From contig CM056744.1 in assembly GCA_029851415.1 (NCBI GenBank), positions 9,927,268 through 9,991,267 on the forward strand: a stretch of 64,000 nt of DNA, written 5' to 3'. The DNA comes from Eretmocerus hayati. Taxonomy: Eukaryota > Arthropoda > Insecta > Hymenoptera > Aphelinidae. Positions 23,034 to 34,911 of the stretch are shown piece after piece (positions within the stretch are counted from its first letter, which is position 1; the number at the start of each line of letters is the position of its first letter). The notes below the pieces were generated by a model that worked only from the letters and a program-made list of their open reading frames with translations, did not search any database and was not told the DNA's origin. Made by a program: the position numbers and the translations under genes.

Positions 23034-23170
23034 GTTTATACGTCCATACGTAGAAACAGCGTGTTTCTAGGCCTCCGCCTGCAAACAAGCTGTTTCTGCG
23101 TACAAACGTATAAAACTGCGTAAGCGTCTCGTGCGGAAACATTTTTCCAGCACTCGATGCGTAATGTACT
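23034..23170. repeat. Inverted partner of 17595-17738, contains hairpin
   Basis: The right part (AGCACTCGATGCGTAATGTAC) is the reverse of the start of the 17595 repeat. The left part forms its own hairpin at about 23034-23115: TTTATACGT..TACGTAGAAACAGC with GCTGTTTCTGCGTA..ACGTATAAA. Confidence 0.55.
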
Positions 23171-24339
23171 ATTATCTAGCAAACTTGGATCCAACTTTTG
23201 CACGAAAATAACGGCGAGTTTGGAGGTCACCGCTTTTATACCATATTACCATAATGTACTCGTGTACGGCCTATCACTTGTTTGAGACCATGATGATCGC
23301 ATTTTGAACGTGGACCGAAGAGTAAAAGTAAAGAATTATAACCTCTTTCCTTTGTATTGATTAAGAAAGATTATTTACATCTATAGTGTCGATTATTAAT
23401 GACATATTTATGCGGTCTTTCTGCAAACATCAATCTTCCTGGAAACATCAGTTCGGCATGTTGGTGAAGTGACTGAAACTTGAAATGAGTTTTATTTATT
23501 TTTGATCTTACCCTAGTCTCTTTATCATAATCATCAAAATACACTAGCTAATTTGAATGCTATGCATAGGAGAGATAGCAATTCATTCTAGAAGTCAATT
23601 AGAGGGATTGTTCTGGGGTAATCAGAACTTGATAAAATGAGATGCTTAATCAACTTATTGCTTGATCTTACTTTGCCGATAGGTATACTAGTAAAAGAGG
23701 TATTGTAAAAAATTTGTAAGCATTGCAAGTAAAAGCTATGAATATTTTATATTATTGCCACACCAAATCTATCTTGAGAAACTTTCTGAGTTAGGAATTT
23801 GGGTATTTGAATCATTTTGCATCACGACTAAAATAGTCTCACCTCGGAATTTATTGCGTCAGAGGCAATTTTCTGTCATGCCCAACTGTTACACGAAGCT
23901 TGCTCTCATATACCAACGCAGAGAAGCTAACTGGTGGCTTTATCACTTTGCCAACACATTGCAAACAACTTGTTCAACATTTCAGAACCTCATTAATGTG
24001 TGGGTACCTGATGGAATGATGACAATCTTGATTACAATTTCAGCACTTTTGTAACAAGTAGGTGGTTGAAGGCAGTCTCCTTCCTCTAGCACTGAGACCG
24101 AGTAATCCATGCACTACGTAATTGTTCTAAACTGCTCCAAATTATGAAACTGCTCGGTAATACCTACGGATATAGATGCTTACGTTGATGATACCAATGA
24201 ATTTGATAACACTCAAAATGAATGAACACCAAATGCTTTAGAGCACGGGCCCTTTTTGATGCTCCTCGCCTGGTAGTACCCGATGAAGGATCGCTTGTCG
24301 CTACTCCGTAGCACTTTGCTTTCCGACAACGACAACGAC
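23171..24339. other. Intergenic, no gene recognised
   Basis: The longest frame (23755-24054, 99 codons, plus strand) has no recognisable domain and no supporting copy elsewhere in the window. No repeats seen. Confidence 0.4.
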
Positions 24340-24440
24340 AAATAATCGCGGCACCGAAAACTTGGCAAAAAAATCCTCAAGAATACCCGCTATGAGCATA
24401 CCATGCAATAGGCCTTGAAAAGACCACCTTAAGGAGGTTC
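24340..24440. repeat. Repeat with inverted partner at 28045-28130
   Basis: Read in reverse, TTTTTGCCAAGTTTTCGGTG and the neighbouring TCAAGGCCTAT..GTATGCTCAT motif match TTTTTTGCCAAGTTTCTGGTG and TCAAGGCCTAT..GTATGCTCAT at 28045-28130. The pair may bound a decayed element spanning the fold-back element between them. Confidence 0.45.
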
Positions 24441-25106
24441 GATGGTCTTGACGAAGTTGTAGAGATCGTGACGAAACCTTTTACATAATCATCTTTGAGA
24501 CAAAAAAATACTCGGTGAATTTTTTCAATATTTTTCACCAGGCGTTTTTTCGAGATCTAAGCTCTTACATTTTTCGAAATAATATGGGCTCTTATGGACG
24601 GCGCCACCAAAACAAGCCTAGCACCGCTTGAGATGTAGAGAAAATTCTCATAAAATATTCAGACGATAGAGAATTTCCTAAAGAACAATAATACCTTTTG
24701 GTGATCACAACTTACCATGCATTTTGTGGAAATATGATCGAATTGTTGTCGAAAATCATCAACATATAGGTATACTCGCCGTGTATTTTCGTGCAGCCGA
24801 GCGGCAGGTTAGGTTAGTTTTCGTCTTCCCCCCTCACCGATCCCTCATGACACCATCGAACGTCCTTAAAAATAGGTCCCTTTTGAATTGTTCAGCCCTC
24901 TACTTTACATGCACAATCGTTAACAATCATTGAGGTATTACCTATTGTAATACCTCTATGTTAACAATACGATATATCGAAACGTGATGGTGGCTCGTAA
25001 GACGTATATGGCTACTATGTCATCGTTAAGATAATTATCCATTCACCCCGAATTAAATGTTAAAACCTTACTTCTCCAAAAAACACCTTTGTTCTCTTCC
25101 ACAAAG
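24441..25106. other. Intergenic, no gene recognised
   Basis: No recognisable gene or element. A short inverted repeat (GAGGTATTACCTATTGTAATACCTC) spans about 24932-24956. Confidence 0.4.
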
Positions 25107-26731
25107 CACGGTGAGTCATTCAGCCGAAAAAGGTCGAGTTGCGTGAACATGGGATTTTCCTCTGGGGTATGTTTCGGGGTCATTAGTAGATCATTTTCCA
25201 ACAAGAATCAAAAAAATCGGTCGAGGGTTTTTAAAATAAAGTCGACTTTTCCATTTTTTAAGCTATTTTCCGAGAAAAGTCTATATATATACCTCATTAC
25301 TCACTCACGTTTCTTGCTTTGAAATCGATTATTCAAAATAACCAGAATACCTATATTCGACGTAAAAAGACCCAATCTTTCGAAATCCGAGGTCCAAATT
25401 GAGCTCAGATGAGATCCGAATAATTCGGAACGGTTTATAGAGCAGGGAACCCTCTTCTTACCGAAAAAATTTACGTGAAATCCAAGGATATCCTTTGTCA
25501 TCGGGGGACATGGATTTTATAAATACTGAAGAGGGATACATATCAATAGTGACGTATTTCACTGGTATTTGGTCGTCCAAGACCTTCTCATCAATCGATT
25601 GGAATCCTGAATGTAAGTGAGGAGCTGTATCTGAACAGCTTCCTAACAAAAAATATATAGTGTTGAATTTTTTTCGAACTGTTGTTTTAATGCGAATTGA
25701 ATTTTCAATAAGTACAATCTTGTTGACATATTGAAGACCACTCGGACATCATCAGTTCCTATAAACAAAAAACTCACTCGATTATCATTGTAACAAATAT
25801 CACAAGATGCACTAACTAAAGAGATACCCTCTCGCATTCTATATTCTGTAACATTCACCTTTTAATCTCCATCAGAACGGTAAGGTATCTCATATCCTTC
25901 GACGAATAGTTAAGAAAATAAGTCATACATGTAATCAATTGAATTCGCATACTGCGCGGAAAAGACGATCTAAATGAGCAGAGTGTGCAGAATGAACTTC
26001 ATATTTCTTCCAAACTTCACTGAATTCGTGATGATATGACTCGAATGCTTGTTCACTGTACTTTCCAAGACCAGTTCCAGTTCTACTACAAAATTCTTCT
26101 GAGAGTGGTCTTTAATATGTCAACAAGATTGTACTTATTGAAAATCCAACTCGCATTGAAACAACAATTCGAAAAAAATTCAACCATTTTTCGTTAGGAA
26201 GTTGTTCAGATATAGCTCCTTTACTTACATTCAGAATTCCAATCGAATGATGAGAAGGTCTCGGGCATACCAAATACTAGTGAAATACGTCACTATTGAT
26301 ATGTATCCCCCTTCAGTATTTATAAAATCCATGTCCCTCGATGACAAAGGATATCCTTGGATTTTACGTAAATTTTTTCGGTAAAAAGAGGGTTCCCTGC
26401 TCTATAAACCGTTCCGTATTATTCGGATCTCATCTGGGCTCTATTTGGACCTCGGATTTCAGAAGATTGGGTCTTTTTACGTCGAATATAGGGACTTTGG
26501 TTATTTTGAATAATCGATTTCAAAGCAAGAAACGAGAGTGAGTAATGAGGTATATAGACTTTTCTCGGAAAATAGCTTAAAAAATGGAAAAGTCGACTTT
26601 ATTTTAAAAACCCTCGACCGATTTTTTTAGTTCTTGTTGGAAAATGATCTACTAATGACCCCGAAACATACCCCAGAGGAAAATCCCATGTTCACGCAAC
26701 TCGACCTTTTTCGGCTGAATGACTCACCGTG
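25107..26731. mobile_element. Fold-back element, CACGGTGAGTCATTCAGCC ends
   Basis: A 1.6-kb inverted repeat with arms of about 630 bp (25107-25735 and 26112-26731) and a spacer of about 370 bp. The arms are very similar, with scattered substitutions and short indels, so frames in one arm reappear inverted in the other (25301-25501 and 26341-26541). Those frames are shadows of the repeat, not genes. No target duplication could be read. Confidence 0.75.
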
Positions 26732-26825
26732 AAAGGGTAAATGTTTATTACTACCCCCTGCACCCCGGCCCCTGACGGAAATTGGCGGACCACAACAGTC
26801 AAGCTCGTCTCATAGTGGCGGCCGT

Positions 26826-27775
26826 ATCTGCTTGCGATTTGGGTGGAACGACGAGAAGACCCACCCCGATTAGAAATATGTTCAAGCGGCTTGAAGATTT
26901 TATCAAATCTTGATCAAGTTTTTTATCAAGACTTGATCAAGAAAAAAACTCCTACTTGATCAAACTTGACTTTTTTCTTGATGTTTACTTGATGTTTGGT
27001 CGTTTGTTTACCTCGTGCTGTAGACAACGCGAGGCAAAACGCGTCTGTGTTGCCTATTATTGTTATACTTCTGGTGGCCCCAGAGGAATTATATAATTAT
27101 TCGCAGCTCTTTGCGGACTTAGGAAAGACACGCGTGATGCTGTTATTATTATTATAGTACTCTAAAAAGTGACACAGACTCCGACCATCTTTTAGGTTAG
27201 GTGTCTCTAGAATATCTGTGTCTAAATGCAAAAATCACTTATGCCTTTTTGCGTTGATAGATTTATATAGTGATCATTGATGTGCCGTGAAAAATGTATG
27301 TAATCCTTTATCACGTGAGTCTCGTGTTTCCAAGAGAGAGTCAATGGATACTGGAGCAACCAAATCTAATCTTAACAGTAATTATATATTGATAGAGTAG
27401 TCGCATTCCGGAAAAATAATCCTAGATATTCAAATATCAACCAAGAATCCCGAAAAGGAGTGAATTACAGTTCATTTTCAAATTTGATTTCAAAATTGAA
27501 ATATTGATGATATCGGATTTGAGGTTAAGTTGAACTTGTCAACACATAGTGACCCCATAACTCCTTAGAAACTTCACGTCAAGTTTGATCAAGTAGGAGT
27601 TTTTTTCTTGATCAAAACTTGATAAATTTGATCAAGCCTTTGGTCAAAACTTGATCAAGGCTTTAATTTCATTTCTCATCGGGAGGTTTATTATCATCTA
27701 ACTTGAGTTCGTCTTCTCATCGTTTGGCTAAAATCGCAAGAGAATCGGATTAAAGTGCGAATTACAAAGTGCTTA
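26826..27775. mobile_element. Inverted-repeat element rich in TTGATCAAG
   Basis: The outer arms carry the TTGCGATTT..ACGACGAGAAGAC motif of the hairpin family. Inside them, about 105-bp arms are dense in TTGATCAAG, and ACTCCTACTTGATCAAACTT (near 26951) recurs inverted near 27580. The core is about 570 bp without a coding frame. Either one long fold-back element or a hairpin MITE split by a second inverted-repeat element. Confidence 0.6.
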
Positions 27776-27804
27776 TATTATAGGTTAGGAGGTGTCTGCG
27801 CTCA

Positions 27805-27985
27805 AGTTACTCGCACTTTCCTCCAATTCTCTTGCGATTTGAGCCAAACGATGAGAAGACGAACTCGAGTTAGATGATAATAAACACTTGTCTTCTCGTC
27901 GTTTTGCCCAAATCGCAAGAGAATCGAATAAAAGTGCGAATAACTTTCAGCGTGCACTGTGCACGGTGACCGCATCGCCTTAACA
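27805..27985. mobile_element. Hairpin MITE of the GTGCGAATAACT family
   Basis: The hairpin spans 27805-27945: AGTTACTCGCACTTT pairs with AAAGTGCGAATAACT. It is followed by TTCAGCGTGCAC..GGTGACCGCATCGCC, the same outer border as the composite at 16492-16875. Confidence 0.65.
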
Positions 27986-28334
27986 CGATTGTTCATGAAA
28001 ACTAAGGGCTGGACAATTCAAGAGAGTCGTATTTTTTAGGGGGTCTATTCAAGGCCTATCGAATAGTATGCTCATTGCGAATATGCTTGATAATTTTTTG
28101 CCAAGTTTCTGGTGCCATCGTGACTCCATCTTGTACAGATTTGAACAGCTGTATGAGCAGGTCAGGTAGAATCAACATTTTGAACTGAACATTTTATTCC
28201 TCAGTGTCATCTGATGCCAGAATTTTCCTGATATTCCCGTGGATTTCAGTGTCAGCATGACTTCCCTGAGAATTCCCTGATTTCCAGGTTCAGTAGACAC
28301 CATATTTGGGATTGTAAGAAAGAGAAGTTGATGT
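27986..28334. other. Left flank of large palindrome, repeat debris
   Basis: Holds the 28045-28130 repeat. It also holds a solo transposon end at about 28262-28305 (AATTCCCTGATTTCCAGG followed by AGACACCAT), matching the right end of the element at 60116-61370. No gene. Confidence 0.5.
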
Positions 28335-28344
28335 CCCTGCCTAA

Positions 28345-28460
28345 AATAAATGACTCATTTGAAATGAGTCATTTGACCCATTTCAAATGACTCAGGGATT
28401 TGGGATATTTGAAATGACTCATTTGAAATGAGTCATTTCAAATGACTCATTAGGTAGAAC
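28345..28460. repeat. TGACTCA-containing minisatellite, outer array
   Basis: Irregular array of ATGACTCATTT and its reverse complement AAATGAGTCAT, alternating in direction. It is mirrored at 34786-34901. It marks the extreme end of the palindrome arm. Confidence 0.8.
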
Positions 28461-28609
28461 ATTTTGAGACCATCTTCTCGATTAATATTGTGATTCGAAA
28501 GATTTCTGGGAAGTTGGTATTGGAATAGATTAATTTTTTGTGTAAATGTGAGGAGAATTTTTAATAAGAATGGAGTGCAACGTGAAGTTGACGCGTCAAC
28601 ATGTATGTA

Positions 28610-28780
28610 CACTCGGGAACAAGGTGAACAGGTGAACTACAATGGGATGACGGTCAGTGAGCGTTCGGGATCTGTGGTCTCCCTCGCACACATGGGATAA
28701 CCTATCAGGTGCGAGTGAGATGGGAGATTTCGAATGGCCGCTGACCGTCATCCCACTGCAGTTCACCTTGTTCCCGAGTG
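28610..28780. mobile_element. MITE with CACTCGGG ends, TA target site
   Basis: A 171-bp relative of the element at 1188-1352, flanked by TA (28608-28609 and 28781-28782), with ends CACTCGGGAACAAGGTGAAC and reverse. It lies inside the palindrome arm and is mirrored at 34466-34636, so it inserted before the arms were duplicated or homogenised. A perfect 14-bp palindrome GTTGACGCGTCAAC precedes it at about 28587-28600. Confidence 0.8.
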
Positions 28781-29192
28781 TATGAATTGCAGTCACCAGC
28801 AGGTATCGTGAACAGAGAGAATCGACGAGAGTGGCCAAGATTCAAGGTCTTTGATTTGAAATGACACATTTGAAATGAGTCATTCTAAATGAGTCATTAG
28901 AAATTTTTTAAAGTGATGCAACGAATGATGAATTCGATCTTGGGCTTTCTCAGAAACGCGTCAAGCTTGTGGATTGTTAATTGTAATCTTTTACCCCATT
29001 CCGCGAGCTATGCGATGCGACACTTGTACCAGTTTCTTCCAGGTAAACCAGGGCTTTATCATCAAAAACTATCCAGGGATCTGCGTTGTGGGGAACTTTC
29101 AAGATATCAAAATCCCCGGAATCACGTGAACTTTCGATCATACAAATACATGGAAAATAATTTGTCGCACATGGCTCATTAGAAACGACTGA

Positions 29193-29290
29193 TTCAAAAT
29201 GACTCATTACAAATGACTCATTTTAAATGACTCATTTCAAATGACTCATTTCAAATGACTCATTTCAAATGACTCATTTCAAATGACTCG
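29193..29290. repeat. 14-bp minisatellite ATGACTCATTTCAA, inner array
   Basis: Seven consecutive units of ATGACTCATTTCAA with small variations, the last ending TGACTCG. Mirrored at 33956-34053. Each unit contains the TGACTCA heptamer that is the AP-1 consensus. Confidence 0.85.
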
Positions 29291-31393
29291 AGTGGTCATA
29301 AGTTCATGCTCTAATTTGGACGAGTCTTTCAAAGGCTCATTTGAACGAGTGATCGCACGAACCATCGTCATTGTTTCGTTTTCAAGCGACTGGTTGGGCG
29401 ATGTGAACCAACTTGTACTGGACGTCTTGGAAAAGACTCATCTAGCGCGTCTCATCATTTAAATATACCGAACGAGATTCGAAGAAAATGAGACTTTTGA
29501 AAAATAACATTTTGATAACTGAAGAGCGATGAACATGCAATATGCTACCTGAACTCGTAAAAGGAAGTATATGAGCGATCAAGTGCATCACACGAAATGT
29601 AAATCAAACACTCAGATTTCGCACACTGATGATGAGGAGGAGCTCTCAGCTTAAGCTTTGTACTTCACAGAGAGGAGAGGAGATTGAATCAAAAGGAAAT
29701 TACAAGTCCTACTCTACGCTGAATCGAGCGAGTTTTCTTGAACTTGAGAAACCATTTCTCAAGCTCTTGCACTCAAATCTCAGTGAGACAATGGATCTTA
29801 CTTTTAGTCACACTGCAACTTCAATTCTCCCAAACAGCTAACTCAATATTTTGGGGAGAGATCTTATGCACTTACTGTTCATTGTTTCCCAACTTGGAGC
29901 TGTATAGGCTGATCCTCACCACAAGTACCCTAGAAGAAGCTGATCCTACATTTGCAGACATGAAGTGAAATCGTTGGTCTTTCATCACTCATGTGTTCTA
30001 TCTAACATTTCCAGATGGCAACGTAACAACTTTCGAATATCATATAGTATAAGCAACATCATCTGATAATTAGTTATATAAAAATGTCCTCATATGAGAT
30101 ACTTTGAGCAAAACATTGACTGGACCTAGAATTGTTTCTGAAATTAGTTAGCAGAGTATTTGTGTGTAGTATCATCAATATTGGCAAGATTCGCAAAATA
30201 GCATCACTCAGCACTGATTGTAATACACCAAAATCGTCCAGAGTTGAAACATGTTTCAATATCCAGCAGCTGCTGAAACTGACATAAGTTTTTCTCTATC
30301 TAGACATATATTACCCAATTTTGCGGTGTCTATCAGCAAACTAGAAACAGAAAGAAGATTCTTGCTAGATATATATCACCAAAGATTAACATACAGGATA
30401 AGATCCAGATGGAGTTCTTCTTGACAAGATTAGCTCCTGCATGGAACACTTGAACCTTGCAGTGATGATGATTCAGGAACTGAGTTTGGCTGTGCACGAA
30501 TAATCTGGCAACCACTGGCACAGTTTGGGAGCTTGTGCTCTAGTACATGCTACCAAATGTAAGGTTACCAGAGAACGACACTCTAGCATGGTCTTCTGCA
30601 GTTCATCAAGACTATGGAAGATACAGTACAGATATTGATAACTTACAAAGTACCAATCACAGATAAGTAATATAGCAGATGAATCTTCTGATCCCTTGTG
30701 AACATGAACATAGAATCATGGACTTATTGCTGAGCATTCATATGCCTTTGATGACAACTTGTACACAATACAGGAGTCCTTGTCTTGGAAATTTCGCTCC
30801 CACAATGTGTCATTTGTTTGCTGGTAATAGGAGTTCTCTTTAGTTCAGCTGCCATGGCGTGTGAGCTGTACAAAGTTTTCTCTCATTTGACCTGATTAGA
30901 TACAATTGACAAGGCTATCTTCCAAGTGAATACACCACATCACAACCATCTGCACATGTGTATCACGAATTAAACTCACATTTATCAATAGATAGTACAC
31001 CATGAAAGAGAGAAGGAGATTCTGCTGGTCAGAATATTTGGGGAGTTGTCGAACTACAAAATTTGAATCTCGACTGAGGAGCTAGGAACGAGCGAATGAC
31101 GTGAAAATGACTATTAGAGAGCACCCAATGTTGAATAAAGAATGTCCATGTTCTACACTTGTCGAAATTGCAGTCGTGTATAGACAGGTCTGTAGCCTTA
31201 CCATCCATGAGGCCAAAACCAAGGGAACGAGCATTAGGAGCTGATTGAGCTGGTGCACTCGGTATCGCTACCTCCACACCAGATTCTGAGGTCCAGAGCA
31301 CCAAGGTCGATCTCGTCTCCAGGATCAAGACTCAAGCCTGATCAAGACCTCCTATCCGCACGTGCTTTTTCTTCTCAACGGTTTTTTGCTCGC

Positions 31394-31852
31394 TTCTTCT
31401 TCTTCTTCTTCTTCTTATTGGCATCCAAGGTGGGGGGAACTTTTTTGCTCGCGAAGCCCGGCGCCGCGTCCCCGCGCGTCCGCCCGCCATTGCCCACACG
31501 ACTGCGACGCATGCCCAGCTCGTCAGAATGATTCCATTATTCCATAATAGGAACACCCGCGTAATTTCGATAGTCTGAATCACTGTTTCTTCATGTCAGG
31601 GAAACAGTGATTCGCAAGAAGGACGAGGTGACAACCGATCCAAGATGTGATCAAATTCCCAGATTATCAACCGTCTACCGATTTCTCATTTCTCATCACT
31701 TGAGAATCACTGATACCACCAACGCACTTTTATTAGGCTCACTTGATGATCGTTGTTCCTTGAACGGAACCTCCGAAAGCGGATCATGCTGGGCATGCGT
31801 CGCAGTCGCGTGCGGGCGGCGTGGGCAATGGCGGGACGCGGCGCCGGGCTTC
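31394..31852. repeat. Palindrome spacer, GC-rich with inner inverted repeats
   Basis: The spacer starts with a TTC microsatellite (31393-31416). It then contains GCGAAGCCCGGCGCCGCG (about 31459-31476), which recurs inverted next to the right arm (about 31837-31855) together with CATTGCCCAC and GACTGCGACGCATGCCCAG. The left side has a local duplication of TTTTTTGCTCGC. Near the middle a perfect 13-bp stem (31577-31589 with 31601-31613, GAATCACTGTTTC) forms a hairpin. A GC-rich island between two mirror-image arms could act as a two-way promoter; that is inference. Confidence 0.75.
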
Positions 31853-34800
31853 GCGAGCAAAAAACCGTTGAGAAGAAAAAGCACGTGCGGATAGGAGGTC
31901 TTGATCAGGCTTGAGTCTTGATCCTGGAGACGAGATCGACCTTGGTGCTCTGGACCTCAGAATCTGGTGTGGAGGTAGCGATACCGAGTGCACCAGCTCA
32001 ATCAGCTCCTAATGCTCGTTCCCTTGGTTTTGGCCTCATGGATGGTAAGGCTACAGACCTGTCTATACACGACTGCAATTTCGACAAGTGTAGAACATGG
32101 ACATTCTTTATTCAACATTGGGTGCTCTCTAATAGTCATTTTCACGTCATTCGCTCGTTCCTAGCTCCTCAGTCGAGATTCAAATTTTGTAGTTCGACAA
32201 CTCCCCAAATATTCTGACCAGCAGAATCTCCTTCTCTCTTTCATGGTGTACTATCTATTGATAAATGTGAGTTTAATTCGTGATACACATGTGCAGATGG
32301 TTGTGATGTGGTGTATTCACTTGGAAGATAGCCTTGTCAATTGTATCTAATCAGGTCAAATGAGAGAAAACTTTGTACAGCTCACACGCCATGGCAGCTG
32401 AACTAAAGAGAACTCCTATTACCAGCAAACAAATGACACATTGTGGGAGCGAAATTTCCAAGACAAGGACTCCTGTATTGTGTACAAGTTGTCATCAAAG
32501 GCATATGAATGCTCAGCAATAAGTCCATGATTCTATGTTCATGTTCACAAGGGATCAGAAGATTCATCTGCTATATTACTTATCTGTGATTGGTACTTTG
32601 TAAGTTATCAATATCTGTACTGTATCTTCCATAGTCTTGATGAACTGCAGAAGACCATGCTAGAGTGTCGTTCTCTGGTAACCTTACATTTGGTAGCATG
32701 TACTAGAGCACAAGCTCCCAAACTGTGCCAGTGGTTGCCAGATTATTCGTGCACAGCCAAACTCAGTTCCTGAATCATCATCACTGCAAGGTTCAAGTGT
32801 TCCATGCAGGAGCTAATCTTGTCAAGAAGAACTCCATCTGGATCTTATCCTGTATGTTAATCTTTGGTGATATATATCTAGCAAGAATCTTCTTTCTGTT
32901 TCTAGTTTGCTGATAGACACCGCAAAATTGGGTAATATATGTCTAGATAGAGAAAAACTTATGTCAGTTTCAGCAGCTGCTGGATATTGAAACATGTTTC
33001 AACTCTGGACGATTTTGGTGTATTACAATCAGTGCTGAGTGATGCTATTTTGCGAATCTTGCCAATATTGATGATACTACACACAAATACTCTGCTAACT
33101 AATTTCAGAAACAATTCTAGGTCCAGTCAATGTTTTGCTCAAAGTATCTCATATGAGGACATTTTTATATAACTAATTATCAGATGATGTTGCTTATACT
33201 ATATGATATTCGAAAGTTGTTACGTTGCCATCTGGAAATGTTAGATAGAACACATGAGTGATGAAAGACCAACGATTTCACTTCATGTCTGCAAATGTAG
33301 GATCAGCTTCTTCTAGGGTACTTGTGGTGAGGATCAGCCTATACAGCTCCAAGTTGGGAAACAATGAACAGTAAGTGCATAAGATCTCTCCCCAAAATAT
33401 TGAGTTAGCTGTTTGGGAGAATTGAAGTTGCAGTGTGACTAAAAGTAAGATCCATTGTCTAACTGAGATTTGAGTGCAAGAGCTTGAGAAATGGTTTCTC
33501 AAGTTCAAGAAAACTCGCTCGATTCAGCGTAGAGTAGGACTTGTAATTTCCTTTTGATTCAATCTCCTCTCCTCTCTGTGAAGTACAAAGCTCAAGCTGA
33601 GAGCTCCTCCTCATCATCAGTGTGCGAAATCTGAGTGTTTGATTTACATTTCGTGTGATGCACTTGATCGCTCATATACTTCCTTTTACGAGTTCAGGTA
33701 GCATATTGCATGTTCATCGCTCTTCAGTTATCAAAATGTTATTTTTCAAAAGTCTCATTTTCTTCGAATCTCGTTCGGTATATTTAAATGATGAGACGCG
33801 CTAGATGAGTCTTTTCCAAGACGTCCAGTACAAGTTGGTTCACATCGCCCAACCAGTCGCTTGAAAACGAAACAATGACGATGGTTCGTGCGATCACTCG
33901 TTCAAATGAGCCTTTGAAAGACTCGTCCAAATTAGAGCATGAACTTATGACCACTCGAGTCATTTGAAATGAGTCATTTGAAATGAGTCATTTGAAATGA
34001 GTCATTTGAAATGAGTCATTTAAAATGAGTCATTTGTAATGAGTCATTTTGAATCAGTCGTTTCTAATGAGCCATGTGCGACAAATTATTTTCCATGTAT
34101 TTGTATGATCGAAAGTTCACGTGATTCCGGGGATTTTGATATCTTGAAAGTTCCCCACAACGCAGATCCCTGGATAGTTTTTGATGATAAAGCCCTGGTT
34201 TACCTGGAAGAAACTGGTACAAGTGTCGCATCGCATAGCTCGCGGAATGGGGTAAAAGATTACAATTAACAATCCACAAGCTTGACGCGTTTCTGAGAAA
34301 GCCCAAGATCGAATTCATCATTCGTTGCATCACTTTAAAAAATTTCTAATGACTCATTTAGAATGACTCATTTCAAATGTGTCATTTCAAATCAAAGACC
34401 TTGAATCTTGGCCACTCTCGTCGATTCTCTCTGTTCACGATACCTGCTGGTGACTGCAATTCATACACTCGGGAACAAGGTGAACTGCAGTGGGATGACG
34501 GTCAGCGGCCATTCGAAATCTCCCATCTCACTCGCACCTGATAGGTTATCCCATGTGTGCGAGGGAGACCACAGATCCCGAACGCTCACTGACCGTCATC
34601 CCATTGTAGTTCACCTGTTCACCTTGTTCCCGAGTGTACATACATGTTGACGCGTCAACTTCACGTTGCACTCCATTCTTATTAAAAATTCTCCTCACAT
34701 TTACACAAAAAATTAATCTATTCCAATACCAACTTCCCAGAAATCTTTCGAATCACAATATTAATCGAGAAGATGGTCTCAAAATGTTCTACCTAATGAG

Positions 34801-34911
34801 TCATTTGAAATGACTCATTTCAAATGAGTCATTTCAAATATCCCAAATCCCTGAGTCATTTGAAATGGGTCAAATGACTCATTTCAAATGAGTCATTTAT
34901 TTTAGGCAGGG
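31853..34911 (-). repeat. Large palindrome, right arm (3,059 bp)
   Basis: Mirror image of 28335-31393. Read outward (plus strand here) it carries donor-like sequences GATG-GTAAGG (GT at 32045) and CA-GTAAGT (GT at 33371), and stop-free stretches before them (from about 31915 and about 33290). A 76-codon frame at 34039-34269 has a protein-like middle (DPWIVFDDKALVYLEETG). This suggests remnants of a spliced gene, in two head-to-head copies. I recognise no family, so no CDS is called. The arm ends at GGCAGGG, about 665 bp past the stop of the ankyrin gene at 35578. Confidence 0.9.
34466..34636. mobile_element. MITE with CACTCGGG ends (mirror copy)
   Basis: Mirror copy of 28610-28780 in the right palindrome arm, with the same TA flanks. 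Confidence 0.8.

Larger units (their letters stand above)
28335..31393 (+). repeat. Large palindrome, left arm (3,059 bp)
   Basis: Every position pairs with its mirror in 31853-34911 (coordinates sum to 63246), with no insertion or deletion along the whole arm. I noticed two substitutions, near 29653 and 29782. The arm includes a CACTCGGG MITE (28610-28780), arrays of a TGACTCA-containing repeat, and splice-like signals pointing away from the centre. Such identity means very recent duplication, gene conversion, or an assembly artefact. Confidence 0.95.

Noticed and set aside
25301..26541. Paired 60-66-codon frames on opposite strands
   Set aside because: They are mirror images created by the fold-back arms. 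The substitutions do not look protein-conserving.
28345..29290. CRISPR array
   Set aside because: The repeated TGACTCATTT units are contiguous 14-mers without unique spacers, and the DNA is eukaryotic.
31253..31993. Short frames in the palindrome spacer (Arg/Ser-rich, 60-99 codons)
   Set aside because: They follow GC-rich repeat and microsatellite sequence, appear on several frames at once, and lack family resemblance.
28335..34911. Polinton/Maverick-type element with long terminal repeats
   Set aside because: The space between the arms is only 459 bp, and no polymerase, integrase or capsid frame is present.
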